The position numbers and the translations under genes were made by a program. Shown here in pieces: positions 1-15,100 of a stretch of DNA of 64,000 nt (positions within the stretch are counted from its first letter, which is position 1; every line of letters starts with the position of its first letter). The notes below the pieces were generated by a model that saw only the letters and a list, made by a program, of their open reading frames with translations, did not search any database and had not been told where the DNA came from. This DNA is from Limnoperna fortunei (Eukaryota > Mollusca > Bivalvia > Mytilida > Modiolidae), in contig OX104122.1 of NCBI GenBank assembly GCA_944474755.1, positions 10,984,641 to 11,048,640 on the forward strand, read 5' to 3'.

Positions 1-103
1 CTAACAGATATGGCCTGCTGTTGGAAGTTTATGTCTTGCTGGTTTTTGTCCATTCCTGGTTGACCACGTAATACATTTGCGAGAATATTTTGGTTTTCCT
101 CAT
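1..103 (-). CDS. Coding exon 11 (partial, runs off window)
   Basis: The acceptor TTTGTTGCAG precedes an open frame entering in phase 1: (D)EENQNILANVLRGQP, then GMDKNQQDINFQQQAISV, open to the window edge. It joins in frame to the P-loop exon as PLNK-DEEN. The segment is probably the helical insert after the third beta strand of the NTPase domain. The intron separating it from exon 10 is about 7.1 kb. Confidence 0.72.
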
Positions 104-3100
104 CTGCAACAAAGGCAGCTAAACTATATAATCAAATAACAAATTCTCTATTAATATGACTTGTACTCTAAAACATTAATGCATGATCACCATTAACCGA
201 ACACAACAGACATACACTTTATCTGACTTACCATGTTACCTCAAGTTAAAAATAATTTTAAGACTAGAAGTAAGTAAAATTTATATTGTAATCTCAATAA
301 AAAAATCTTCAATTTAAGTTTACTGCTCATTCAATCAATTTGTTAATTTATATCTGACACTACTGATAGTCACTTCCTTAACTGACACTACTTAATGTCT
401 GACTGAAAACTTATATCTGACACAATAGACAGTCCCATCATTGACTTACACTACTAAATGTCTTATTGACATCTTAACTTATATCTAACACTACTGACAG
501 ACATATCCTTGACTAACACTACTAACTGTTTGACTGAAAACTTATATCTGACACAATAGACAGTCCTATCATTGACTAACGCTACTTAATGTCTGATTGA
601 CATCTTAACTTATATCTAACACTATTGACAGACATCCTTGACTAACACTACTTAATGTCTGACAGACAACTTATATCAGACACTATTGACAGTCCCATCA
701 GTGACTGCAGAGCTTAAGATAAGATTTTCTTAATTGGGTTTTTTACCCATCATATGATTTATTTCATTGGATATTTTTTTATATATCACTTTTATCATTT
801 TTTTTTACCCACTCCAAAATAAGTTAATTGGGTTTTTCACCCATCTAAAATTTATTGAATTGGGTTTTATTTTAAGCTGATAAAAATGTACTTCACTATG
901 GTTTTATACATGTAGATAACCTTTTGTGGTTTTGCAGCAACTACAGAAACATTTGAATGTATTGTGCAGAGAGCATAGATCTTCCATTGGACCAAGACAT
1001 ACATCTTAAATAACACAACAAAAATATTGTACCTTTGACAATGGAAACTATCTTGAGGTCAATATTACTTATAGACAATAGTTAAATGAGAGCACACAGG
1101 TCTATTCATAATTAATGGACAGCCAGCATTTCTAATCTTTATGTGCACTCCAATAAAATTATTACAGATCAGCTCTGTCACAAAGTTATGAATAATTAAC
1201 AAATAAACAACTGGGTCAGAGTCCGTTTTGTAATTTTTATTGATTATAGGGCAAAGCTAGCACTGCTAAATGTCAAGTTTTATTAACCTATAACCTGTAA
1301 TTCATTGGATCATACACATTTCTTAGGCTAATTAATAGTTCTCAATACATTTCATTAATTGTCCTTGACAGGGCTGTTAGCCTTAAACATTTCATCTAAC
1401 AGTTTTTTGACAACGTTGTTAGTGTTAGTTGTAAGATAGTTGTATATAGATATAGTTTTGTTTGGCTTGGTGGATGTCACGGAAGCCCTTTTTCTTCCAC
1501 TTCTATTCATCATGGGGTCATTATCCTATTCATGAAATGAATTTCCATGGAATGAATTCAAAACATGGCAGGGTGAAAAAATAGTCCCAATTTTCTCTTT
1601 TGTTTCTGCTTTTGCTTATAACTGCTATTGCTTAAGAGTTGGATGTTTTGAAAGGTATGGCATTACTGTAGAACAAGAATATATTTTTTTCCAGTCAATG
1701 TCTTAAAGTAGAAAAGCCATTCTTAAACTTTAAGGTACAATTCATGAAAAAAGTCCGTGGACACGTATACTTTTATCTCCATTTTTATGTAATTTAGCAT
1801 TATATGTGTAATGCCCCATATATGAAATTTTACGTGAAAGAAAGATTTTTTTAATACAAAATTTTGATGTCTCTCCCGTTCTGTTACTTTTGCACAGGCC
1901 ATCCAAAAGGATAAAGACCTCTCATGGTTCCAACAACAAAATACTAGACTGGTTCTAATCATAAATAAAATTTTGGAAGAAAAGTATTTATATTTAACAG
2001 GGAACATGCATCTCTTCTTGTGAAATAAATCTCCATACCTGGAGCACCGTATGCTGCATGAAATAGACATTACCTTCGGAATACCTCGGTTGTTACGTTG
2101 TGAAATAATGGGGATCGTAATTACGCAACTTTGTGTATTTATTTGAATGAATTAACGCAATCACTGAACAATTTCATGCACTCATTGAGTGAATTAAGCA
2201 TATTTCTAAAAATTGATTGGGTTTTAGACCTTTGATATTGCGTTTTGCAAAGCAAAGCAATAAAAATAATTGGGTTTTCTGAAAATTTAATTGCGTAATA
2301 ACGCAAATACGCAGCTTATCTGGAGCTCTGAGTGACTAACAGTTCTATCTGACTTACATTTCAACTTATATGTGACATTATTGACAGTCCCTTCCTTGAC
2401 TGACACTACTTACTATCTGACTGACAACTTAAATCTGACACTATTTACAGTGCACTCAAGACCAGGCCAATCAAAGTTTGACGCTACTAAACTTTATATT
2501 ACATATATCTGACATTCCTTTCCAAAACTGACACTTCTGAAAATGAAGTCCATTACTGACACAATTGGTAGCCAAATCCACCAGTTTCACTTATTGGTCT
2601 GTGACAAATATGTCCGACAGTCCAATCCATTACATAATTATTGAGAGATCAATCAATTACTGACACTAATGACATATCAGAGATTTTCCTACCTTTTTTC
2701 AAATGGGGCTTGGGCCCAGTCAATTAGGAAAATTACGACGTAAACTCACAATTGGGAAAAAATTCTAATATTTGAATGAAGTTAAAATTTAACATCAATG
2801 TTCTTAACAAAATGTTTCTTGTCTGTTAATTAGTCAAGAATGACAAGATGAACATATAAGCCTGATCCTAAATAAAACAGTTAAATAAAGAGTTTGGAAA
2901 CAGTTAGCAAAATTTACATTTGTTCTGACATAATTCTTAAAGAGAAAAATGTCCTGGAATCTTGGTGGAAAAGAAATTGAATAGAATTGAATGGAAAGTT
3001 AATTGCAAACATCACTTTTTAAGATTTCACTTTCACACTCTCTCCCTCTCTTTCTTTCTTGTTTTGAAGTCTTAATTAGTAACTGGATAAGAACTAAATC

Positions 3101-6100
3101 AGATATACTAAACTTACAAAATGTACATTTATTTGCCTTTTAGATAATCTTGATATGTATGCTAATCTAATGATAATTGTCGGTAATAAGGTTAGGCTAT
3201 GCAGATAATAGATGGGTTTAGGGGTGCAAGAATGATTTTCTATTCACGAAGACTCCCCGTCAATATCTAATTTCTTAAAAACAAAATTTACTTTAGATCT
3301 TCCCCCTTCTGTATTATTTCGCTTTGTGTCATGCTTTTTTGATTGTTATTGCATGTTCATGCTTCATTCCAACATATGTCCAAATGTTTTCCTCCGGCAT
3401 ATTCCTTTTTAAACAACACTGTTTAAACCTAACACCAGCCAATAAAGCTGGCAGTAAACATGGTAAATATTAAGAAATTATGTTAATTGCTGCATATAAT
3501 TATTTTTAATATTATCATGATTATTGAACATAATTCCGCGATTTAGAAAATTAGTATTTTATATGTACCCGAATACATATATTGGCATAAAACAAGGAAC
3601 ATCTGATATACAACATTTTGACGTTATGATTAAAAATATATACCAGGAACAGTAATTATAAACCAAAGTTCGTGAAGTAATCCGCATTTGACATCTTTGT
3701 AATATGTTGGCTTTGTGTGATTTAATTTATTTTAAGACTCAGGATTACACAAACATTTAGAATTGTGAATTTTCACTTACATAATTGGAGAAAAAATATG
3801 ATTTTTTTCTCCCTGGGAATAGGGCCGAATATCTGCCCCCAAAATAAAGGCTGAAAAACTGTATACCAACCTATTACTGACACTACTTTCATAAACTAAT
3901 CCAGTCCTGACACTACTGTCATATACTAATCCATTATTGACACTACTGTCATATACTAATCCATTATTGACCCTATTGTCATATGCTAATCCATTATTGA
4001 CACTACTGTCATATACTAATCCATTATTGACACTATTGTTATATACCAATCCATTATTGACACTAATGTTATATACCTATCCATTATTGACACCCCTGTC
4101 ATAACCAATAAATTACTGACAAAACTGCCATATATCAATCAATTACTGACAAAACTGTCATATACCAATCAATTTCTGACACTACTGTCATATAACAATA
4201 CATTATTAACACTACTGTTATATACTAATCCATTATTGAACCCCTGTCATAACCAATCAATAACTGACAAAACTGTCATTTACCGATCAATTACTGAAAA
4301 AACTGTCATATACCAATCAATAACTGACATTACTGTCATATACCAATACATTATTGACAAAACTGTCATATATCAACCCATTAATGACACCACTGTCATA
4401 TACCAATCCATTACTGACACCACTGTCATATACCAATCCATTACTGACACTACTGTCATATACTAATCCATTACTGACACCACTGTCATATACCAATCAA
4501 TTACTGATACTACTGTTATATACCAATCCATTACTGACACCACTGTTATATACCAATCCATTACTGACACTACTGTTATATACCAATCCATTACTGACAC
4601 CACTGTTATATACCAAACCATTACTGACACCACTGTTATATACCAATCCATTACTGACACCACTGTTATATACCAATCCATTACTGACACCACTGTCATA
4701 TACCAATCCATTACTGTCACTACTGCCATATACCAATCCATTACTGACACTACTGTCATATACCAATCCATTACTGACACCACTGTTATATACCAATCCA
4801 TTACTGACACCACTGTTATATACCAATCCATTACTGACACCATTGTTATATACCAATCCATTACTGACAAGACTGTCATATACCAATCCATTACTGACAA
4901 GACTGTCATATACCAATCCATTACTGACAAGACTGTAATATACCAATCCATTACTGACAAGACTGTAATATACCAATCCATTACTGACACCACTGTTATA
5001 TACCAATCCATTACTGACACTACTGTCATATACCAATCCATTACTGACACCACTGTCATATACCAATCCATTACTGACACCACTGTTATATACCAATCCA
5101 TTACTGACACTACTGTCATATACCAATCCATTACTGACACCACTGTTATATACCAATCCATTACTAACACTACTGTTTTATACCAATCCATTACTGACAC
5201 TACAGTCATATACCAATCCATTACTGACACCACTGTTATATACCAATCCATTACTGCCACTACTGTAATATACCAATCCATTACTGACACCACTGTTATA
5301 TACCAATCCATTACTGACACCACTGTTATATACCAATCCATTACTGACACTACTGTTATATACCAATCCATTACTAACACTACTGTCATATACCAATCCA
5401 TTACTGACACTACTGTTATATACCAATCCATTACTAACACTACTGTTATATAACAATCCATTACTGACACTACTGTTATATACCAATCCATTACTAACAC
5501 TACTGTCATATACCAATCCATTACTAACACTACTGTCATATACCAATCCATTACTGACACTACTGTTATATACCAATCCATTACTAACACTACTGTTATA
5601 TAACAATCCATTACTGACACTACTGTTATATACCAATCCATTACTAACACTACTGTCATATACCAATCCATTACTGACACTACTGTTATATACCAATCCA
5701 TTACTAACACCTCTGTTATATACCAATCCATTACTGACAAGACTGTCATATACCAATCCATTACTGACACTACTGTCATATACTAATCCATTACTGACAC
5801 CACTGTTATATACCAATCCATTACTGACACTACTGTTATATACCAATCCATTACTGACACCACTGTTATATACCAATCCATTACTGACAAGACTGTCATA
5901 TACCAATCCGTTACTGAGACCACTGTTATATACCAATCCATTACTGACACCACTGTTATATACCAATCCATTACTAACACTACTGTTATATACCAATCCA
6001 TTACTGACACTACTGTTATATACCAATCCATTACTGACACTACTGTTATATACAAATCCATTAATAACACTACTGTCATATACCAATCCATTACTGACAC

Positions 6101-9100
6101 TACTGTTATATACCAATCCATTACTGACAAGACTGTTATATACCAATCCATTACTGATACTACTGCCATATACCAATCCATTACTGACAATACTGCCATA
6201 TACCAATCCATTACTGACACTACTGTTATATACCATTCCATTACTGACACTACTGCCATATACCAATCCATTACTAACACTACTGTCATATACCATTCTA
6301 TTACTGACACTACTGTCATATACCAATCCATTACTAACACTTCTGTCATATACCAATCCATTACTAACACTACTGTTATATACCAATCCATTACTGACAA
6401 GACTGTTATATACCAATCCATTACTGACAATACTGTCATATACCAATCCATTACTGACACTACTGTCATATACCAATCCATTATTGACACTACTGTTATA
6501 TACCAATCCATTACTGACACTACTGCCATAAACCAATCCATTACTAACACTTTTTTGCGAAAAATTGATAAAGTCTGAAATGGTTTGGTTGCGAATCAAG
6601 TGTCTTAATAAATAGGTAATGATTTACAATTTGTTGGAAGGTTTTGGTTTGTGTAAAACAAAATGTAGGAGTTTATTACACAAAATAGGTACTGTCTTCT
6701 GCAAATGTTCCAAAAAATGACCAAGTTCCCAAGTCTGAAAAATTAAGACAAACAATAATGGAACACTTCCAGAATAGCAGGTGCACGACATCAATACATG
6801 TGGAATCTTTCTGCGAAGTTTCACAGATCTGAGTTTAAAACTGTAGGGGGAGTTTATTACACAATATAGGTACATATACCATATTTTCCCCACCTATTTT
6901 TCAAATCTAAATGATGGTGAAGTATACACATCTACACATCATAACGATTAATCCTACCATATATATACAAAGATGTGTACACAAGATTCACCATGCTGAA
7001 GCAGTCAAAGTCCCAAAACTCCTACAAAATTTGATGAATCAAAATGACAGTAAAGTATGCACATTTCTTATACATGTTAAAGTATTTGTGTGTGCTGTAC
7101 ATTTCATGTGTATTTTGTTTATTTCATATTTGTGTTGTGTTCAGTAAATGTCACGTGTGTATGAGTGCTATTTTTTTACTGACCTTTATTCAGTGGAACC
7201 ATTTTCCTTTCTTCCAAGTGTATTCCGTTTCTACCAAAAAATATTTGTAAGCCATCAGTTGACTTCCACTCCAAAGGAATGTCATCGCCTATGAGTAGAC
7301 TAGCCAAAGTAGATTTGCCTACAGAACAAGCACCTGCCAGATAAATTCGATTCCCATATGACTTATAGGTACCTCCTTGTTTAAGAAGTGACTTAAATTC
7401 TACAGGATCAGCTATCCCAGGCAATGTAACATCTGAAAGAAGAAAAGATGTTTTCTCCTATATTAAATACCCACATGATAACCTATATATTTCAATAGTC
7501 ACAACCACATGTTAGTTTTTGTAGCCGAATAGGGTTTCATTGTTTTTCATCTATATCATGATGTCCAGTTTTATTCAAGGGAGGATGTACGAGTACCAGG
7601 CAAAATCCCTTGACTTTCTGCAGAAAAAAATGGCAATTCTTGCCATCAAGTGTAGATTGCCTGCAGTAAGGCTCGACCCAGCAACCTTAGTGTTCAGAGA
7701 CACATAATTAGTATTAGATGCTTTAACGACTCTTCTGAGACCACATGATGGAAAAACATAAAACCTGTACTGACATTCACATTAACTTATTTTAAACTTG
7801 TAAGGAGATATGCAAGATACAGCAAAAAATAAAGGGAAATAACTTCTGTGAAGGTAAAGGGAGACAACTTCTGGGAAGAAGCTAATTTGATGTATTTCCC
7901 ACATTGCCCTATGTTATTACATTTAGGATTTGCATCAAATACTCAATTTTAGTCATGAACCATCTGAGACCTGGCTGAACATTTCAACAATATCACATCA
8001 ATCTGCAAACAAGTTTATTTTTTATTTAAGCCAATCAAAAGGAATTAAAGGCTCTGGGATATCATTCATATGAATTTGCAGTTTGTACGAAAGTTCCATT
8101 GTGCAGCCTTTTCCTTAGCGATTGTGGGACACCACCATCTGTAGGTACTACCATATAACTTACCTTGGTCACGTTGTTGGACACCATTATCTGTAGGTAC
8201 TATCTTATAACTTACCGTGGTCTGGTTGTTGGACAGCACCATCTGTAGGTACTACCATATAACTTAACTTGGTCTGGTTGTTGGACACCACCATCTGTAG
8301 GTACTACCATATAACTTACCTGGGTCAGATTGTGGGACACCACCATCTGTAGGTACTGCCATATAACTTACCTTAGTCAGGTTGTAGGACACCTCCATCT
8401 GTGGGTACTGCCATATAACTTACCTTGGTCAGGTTGTAGGTCACCTCCATCTGTAGGTACTGCCATATAACTTACCTTGGTCAGGTTGTTAGACACCACC
8501 ATCTGTAGGTACTACCATATAACCTACCTTGGTAAGGTTGTAGGACACCATCATCTGTAGGTACTGCCATATAACTTACCTTGGTCAGGTTGTGGACAGC
8601 TCCATCTGTGGGTACTACCATATAACTGACCTTGGTAAGGTTGTAGGACACCTCCATCTGTACAATGTAGGTACTGCCATATAACTTACCTTGGTCAGGT
8701 TGTGGACAGCTCCATCTGTGGGTACTACCATATAACTGACATTGGTAAGGTTGTAGGACACCTCCATCTGTAGGTACTGCCATATAACTTACCTTGGTCA
8801 GGTTGTGGACAGCTCCATCTCTGGGTTCTACCATATAACTGACCTTGGTAAGGTTGTAGGACACCTCCATCTGTAGGTACTGCCATATAACTTACCTTGG
8901 TCAGGTTGTGGACACCTCCATCTGTATGTACTGCCATATAACTTACCTTGGTCAGGTTGTGGACACCTCCATCTGTATGTACTGCCATATAACTTACCTT
9001 GGTAAGGTTGTAGGACACCTCCATCTGTAGGTACTGCCATATAACTTACCTTGGTAAGGTTCTGCACATCATCATTTGTAGGTACTACCATATAACTGAC

Positions 9101-12100
9101 CTTGGTAAGGTTGTAGGACACCTCCATCTGTAGGTACTACCATATAACTTACCTTGGTAAGGTCGTGGGACACCTCCATCTGTAGGTACTGACATATAAC
9201 TTACCTTGGTAAGGTCGTGGGACACCTCCATCTGTAGGTACTGCCATATAACTTACCTCGGTCAGGTTCTGCACATCATCATTTGTATGTACTACCGTAT
9301 AATTTACCTTAGTCAGGTAGTTGAACTATATGACAATAATCTTTAGTGTATCATGTTGTTTATCTTACTCTAATTCTTATTTCTTGTTTGTTGAATGTTA
9401 AACTGCATCCTTGGAAGTCACTAAAACCCTGACAAATTTAGTAAGAAGTTCCAGGGATATTATATTTCATACGTACCATAACTAAAAATCTATCAACCAA
9501 TCACATTACTATAAGGAAACTAGTTCTTGGCATTACATAGAACATATAATAACCTGGTACCCGGGTATAATATTTTTTATTTACGCAAGCTTCACTTTCA
9601 AATATAACCCCAGTCACCACCAGTTTACTACCCAGTTTGATTGGTTGTTTAAAACGCCAAGTTTTAGCCAACTTTTCGCATGTTTTGTTCCTTCAAAAAT
9701 TTCTGTTATAATACTATTTCAATTAACTAAAGCTACCTACTTCTTGTTTTCTGGCTTTCGAGTTAGACTGACCATTCCCCGTAGAGTTATTTTCACAAAC
9801 CAGACATAAATCTATAAAACCATTCTTTTGATAAACTGTATTTTCATTTGAATTTGATTAGGAAGCCGGACGTTACGTCATAAATGCTTTGTATCGGAAT
9901 TGGGTCAGTTACAGTTAAGACTGACGTAAATTTTGAGGCATTCCGATTGTCCAAATTTTGACCAGATTCATTGCTAGTGACATGATTGTATATTCGAACC
10001 GGAAGTCTGCTTAAGGTATTGAGGATATTTAGTCAGGTTCCCAGACTAGAACATATAAGAGTGGATATCCTCTAACAAACTGTGTGAGAAAGCAAGGTTT
10101 TAATTGGCTGAATGCAGTATTATGTATCCGATCAATAATGTATTGGACCTTGGCAATTTTCAAAGTAAATGTTTTAAGTGGTTATATAACATTATTGATG
10201 ATAAATCTCCCTTTACTTTCAAACAATTAGTGGCTGTATAGTGCTATCAACTGTTGTTTAGCCCAATAAATCAATCGAAATAAATAAACATTTCATTTCC
10301 TCGTCAGTTCAATCAAATCATGTTTCGTTGAAACAAATTTACCTTGAGCAGGGTGATGTTTCCTTGTGGTGTCCTCATCCTTTGACATGTAGCTCTACAA
10401 TTATACAGAGAGTAATTCAGTGTACCGGTAATATTGTTAGATAAACATATGTTCTTATTTATCGAGGGCCTCTGTAGCCAAGTGGTTAACAGTATTTGTC
10501 TACTATTGATCGCGTGGTCTGTCAACACTGTGGTTGCAGTTCAAGTCTCGCTGCAGGCAGGGGAAGCTCGATTCCAATCTTAATTGACAAGGATTGCCAG
10601 TATACCTACAGAAAGTCAGGAGTTTTCTCTGGGAACTCTGGCTTCCCCAAAAATAAAAACTGGAATTAAAAAGCTGAAAAATTGCTGAACGTGGCCAATT
10701 ATTGATATTTTTTTAAAATTGATCTTACTTAAAAACTAGAAATTGTATACTGCTGAAAGCTGAAATTTAACTTAATTTAATAGTAGTTAACAGGGTTAGT
10801 GTTATAACAAAATATGCTGACTAATAAGTAATCTTTGATAAAATGTAAAATAAAACTTTATTTATGGAGAAACTTTCTCCAGGAGAACAAATAACATTCT
10901 ACTTGCCTATACTTGGATTGTTTATCACTAACAAGTTAAATTCATTACAAAACTTATCATTTTGTTTTCAATTTAAACTAGCCAGGAAGTAATGTTAATG
11001 GGTCAATTTGGTCTGTGGCCAATTGTTATGAATCATAATGCAGACAATACCAACGTAAAGACAAAACCTAAAACAAACACTTGTTGCAAAATATTCATGA
11101 ATAAAATGTCTACACATATTTAAATAATCTATTAAATTGGGGCAGCCATGAATTATTTTTTAATTTAAAGGCTATATAAGTAATACTTTGTAAAATTATG
11201 TCATTAAATATTATTAGGTAGACAGGTTGAAAGTTGACAGGTTGACAGTAGGCATAATGACAGTTGACAGGTTGACAGTAGGCATAACGACATAATATCA
11301 ATAAAAAGTTCTTTATTATCAAAAGTGAATCATAAAAATGACCTTCAACATTGTATTTTACTTCCTTAACCGATCATCATGACATCTAGGTTAGAAAAAT
11401 TTCAAAAACACTGAACTATTATAACTTTAATGCATGCACAAATGCACAGGGAATGTACCAGATCCCAGAATAGTATGGTAGTACCAGTAAAATCACTCTT
11501 CGTAAGGAACCATAGCAATGCAACATGGGGGACACCTATTTCGAATGCATGTGTAAGATCTTAACAATATATTGCGATACGCTATGCTCTGCAATACCCC
11601 TCTCTAACAGAGAGACAACATACTATGAATCATATTTCTATATTTCAGCTAACAAATATATCTACCTTTAATAATTCTTCGATCTCATCCTTGTAAGCAA
11701 CATCATATGGTTTGTTTCCCTGTAAAAAAGGAGAGCTGTTAAAGAATAAAACAAATACTTATATTGTTTAAGTCTACATAAACATGTATCTTACTTTATT
11801 AACCAGTTGGTATTTATAACAAACTGATTTATATCATCAATACACATGCATACAATTTGGTTGATATAAACTTGTTTAACTACTGGGATTATAACTAGAG
11901 GCTCCCAGGAGCCTGTATCGCTCACCTGAACCTGAAACCAAACAACGCAGGTAGGTTAAGGCAATTTAAAGGTATTTTTTCAAAGGAAATGGTGCATAAG
12001 GTACATGTTATGATAAATCGAAGCTGTTTTTTTAACACAATCATTTTTAGGAGTTGTTTTATACTGACTGGACCGTTTAGATTTATTTTCAAGAAAAATG

Positions 12101-15100
12101 TATCCGTTTCAAGCGTCTCCTGTGTTGTCACGTGACTTGAAATAGCTAAAAGTACATGCCTTTTTTATCGTCAAAAGACAAATGATTTTGCAGTATATGT
12201 TAACCAAAAGTTATTGAAATCAAAAGAATGTTTCTTAAATATTACGAAAAACAGCACGCGCGGAAGATGTATTAAATATTGCTGTTTAATTTAATGTTTT
12301 TCCGTTACGCTAGCTGTATAAACTTACTTTTATTATGATTTTCTGACTATTTTTTACATAGACTTTACTTTTTAATTAATCGCGTAGCACTTTTCTAAAT
12401 AGTTACAGTTTGCCAATTAATAACATATTTTTAAAAAAATTAACCGTTTTTGGGAATCATTTGTACTTTCACTTTATTTGCTAAAAATCTGAAGGTCGAA
12501 ATTTATGTCCTTGTCTTTCAAACGCACAGGTGATCTTTAAAGGGACGCAACTCGGTCCTACTTAAATACGCCTGCATACGCCTGCCGTAATAAATGTACG
12601 CCTGCAGTAAAAAAGTGTACTCTGGTTAACGCTATCAAAACTGTCTTTCCAACTTCCCAGCATATTCTATGTACCAGACATTTGAAAGAAAATGCACAGC
12701 GCAATCTTTTAGGCCAGAATGTCCCGGAGGAAACAAGAACAAAAATTATTTCTGCTATTTTTGGTCAATCCGGGCTTCTTTATTCTGATTCTCGCATTTC
12801 ATATTTTGAGCGAGAATCTGAAATTTTGGAAAAATTCGGGCATGTAGGGGGACAATATCTGTCTGAGAAATTGCTCCCTACATTAAAAGAAAAAATTTTT
12901 CTCCCGAGTCAGTCAAATAAAATTATACCACCAAATTGGAAAAACAATAACTGTGAATCTATGAATCACAAAATCAAAAGTTTGGGAGATTGGAAAGTTT
13001 CAAAAATTCCTGAGCTGATAAAAAGACTTTCTGAAATTCACGAGTCTCAGCTACTTGAAATTCGGGGAGCTCTTCACGGGAGGGGTGGGATGGAATTATC
13101 AGATAGGGCCAAGCAACTTATGGTTCCACACTATCTTTGGATAGACATGACGGACGTCCAACGCAGGAAAATTTTTAATAAATTTATTCACTTTCGGCCA
13201 AGGACAGAGACCATTGACTCCACAGACGAACAACTGACAATACCTGCTACTGGAAAGCTTGCAAGGAAACCAGGGCAAATTAAAAGAGTACGTAATGCAA
13301 AAACAACTTCAAATCCCAAAAAGCCGAAAATAGTGTAAATTATTGTATATTATGTGCTTTTGTTGTAATTAGTGCTGCTTACTTACCAATTAGTTGATGA
13401 TATTAGTTTTGATTGTAATATACTAGTGCTTGCTTTGTAATTAAACTTATTATAAAATGATTAAAATGTTTTTAATATAATAGTGCTTGCTTTGTAATTT
13501 AATTTATTATAAAATGATTGAATTGTTTGTAATATAATAGTGCTTGCTTTGTAATTTTATTCATCTTAAAATGATTGAAATGTTTGTAATGTAATAGTAC
13601 TTGCTTCTTTAATATTATAGATGATTTGCTAAAACCACTTTATCTATATTTCTTTATATATTTTATTAGTTTACATTGACTCAGTTAAACCTACAATAAA
13701 GTTATTTTAATTCTTTACAATTGTTGTCTTATTCATGGTTCAATTGACATATTAATAAAAAAGCATGTCGTCTTTGTCTACTTTAAGGTCTATCGTATAT
13801 GTTGGTTTTTAACGAAACCTATTTTCCGAATAGACTGCGCTTGCGCAAGTTATACCATGTTGTCAACAATTCGCCGTTACAATGAATGGCCTGTTATTCC
13901 TCAAAACCTTTATTGAAAACTACAAAAAATACATATAATTCATTCTAAAACTATTTTTACATCATAATACACCATAAAAAATTAATATAATGCATAAATA
14001 TGATGGCAGGCGTATACTTTTTTACTGCAGGCGTACTTCTATTACGGCAGGCGTATGCAGGCGTATTTAAGTACTACCCACGCAACTAGTACAAAAAGAA
14101 ATATTTCGAAATACGCGACGATGCCGTAAACACGCAATATTTCAACATTTTCACATTTTCAATACAATTTAAAATGCAATAAGTAAATATTCCGACCCCT
14201 ATCAGGTTTGAAGTAATCTTGCCTTATACGAGAAAATAAATATGCTGGCCTTGTATGATAAATGGACATAGATAGTCTGACATCAATGATTACAGTTGGA
14301 AATGTTAATATTCTGACTCTGAAATATTCAAATGAACTCGACATCTGGGACTAGTATATGATTTATAGGTTCCTGTCGCCATGAACAGTTTTTATATTGT
14401 CTTATATAGTCATCTTCTCCATATTTTATAATTAAAAAAAATTGACAAATATAAAGTTAACTACATCAGGAAGTGTCTATACTGACACTGTACTTAGACC
14501 AATATAGACTGTCCCTGACTACATGTACTGATTGCATAATAATATTATTAAAGATGATTTTTTTTAACCAAAACTCAAAAAATATTAAACTGAGCATTAA
14601 AAAAAACAGCAAATGTAACAAAGCTTAATTAAAACATACTTGGCTCATACACACACCTATCATGGTTTAAAATTTGAAAAAGAAATTAACAGAGTATAGA
14701 AATAAATATTCTGACCCTCATCAGAGTAAAAGTTATAAAAGATTAATATTCTGAATAGTGTCTATCTGTAAAAAAATCTGACCAACCTTAGATAAAAATA
14801 AATATTGTGACCACCAAATTTGACCAGCTCCACTCAAATGTTAGCCCCCTTAATAAATAAATACAAACCTTACTAGGCAGAAAATTAGTCATTAATGAAA
14901 GTGTAAATCGATAGTCATACATCTACCTCTGTGTTAGAGTAAATAAAGTTGAGATTTTTCTGAACAATTATTAACCAACTAACTAAATTATCAGTATTTC
15001 TGTCCATACTTAATGAAATGCCAAAAAGGGCCATTGTGAGAAAACAGGACATTGTGACATAATGCCCAGTTTTCTCATAATGGCCCTGTTTATACCCATC

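Larger units (their letters stand above)
12553..14079 (+). mobile_element. MULE-like DNA transposon, internally deleted, with TIRs and 8-bp TSD
   Basis: Inverted repeats of 68 bp lie at 12553-12620 and 14012-14079; the core is TACTTAAATACGCCTGCATA, continuing to GCCTGCAGTAAAAAAGT. The flanking 8-mer ACGCAACT is present on both sides (12545-12552 and 14080-14087), as expected for the 8-10 bp duplications of Mutator-like elements. The left inverted repeat runs straight into the middle of a transposase frame, so the 5' half of the transposase gene is missing. The element sits in the 12-kb intron between ankyrin exons 7 and 8 of the host gene. Confidence 0.85.

Noticed and set aside
3860..6555. 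CRISPR-like regular spacing
   Set aside because: There are no unique spacers; the whole 30-bp unit repeats. The sequence is eukaryotic.
4463..6599. Long minus-strand open frames of 438, 219, 473 and 255 codons
   Set aside because: All consist of 10-residue periods that mirror the 30-bp minisatellite; three frames are open at once and none has a unique part.
8481..9127. Open frames with NLTKVSYMAVPTDGG repeats
   Set aside because: They follow the 52-bp minisatellite and shift frame whenever the unit length changes; no unique sequence.
10465..10560. A functional tRNA gene
   Set aside because: Boxes A and B are present, but the acceptor stem does not pair and the sequence continues into a SINE body shared with other copies.
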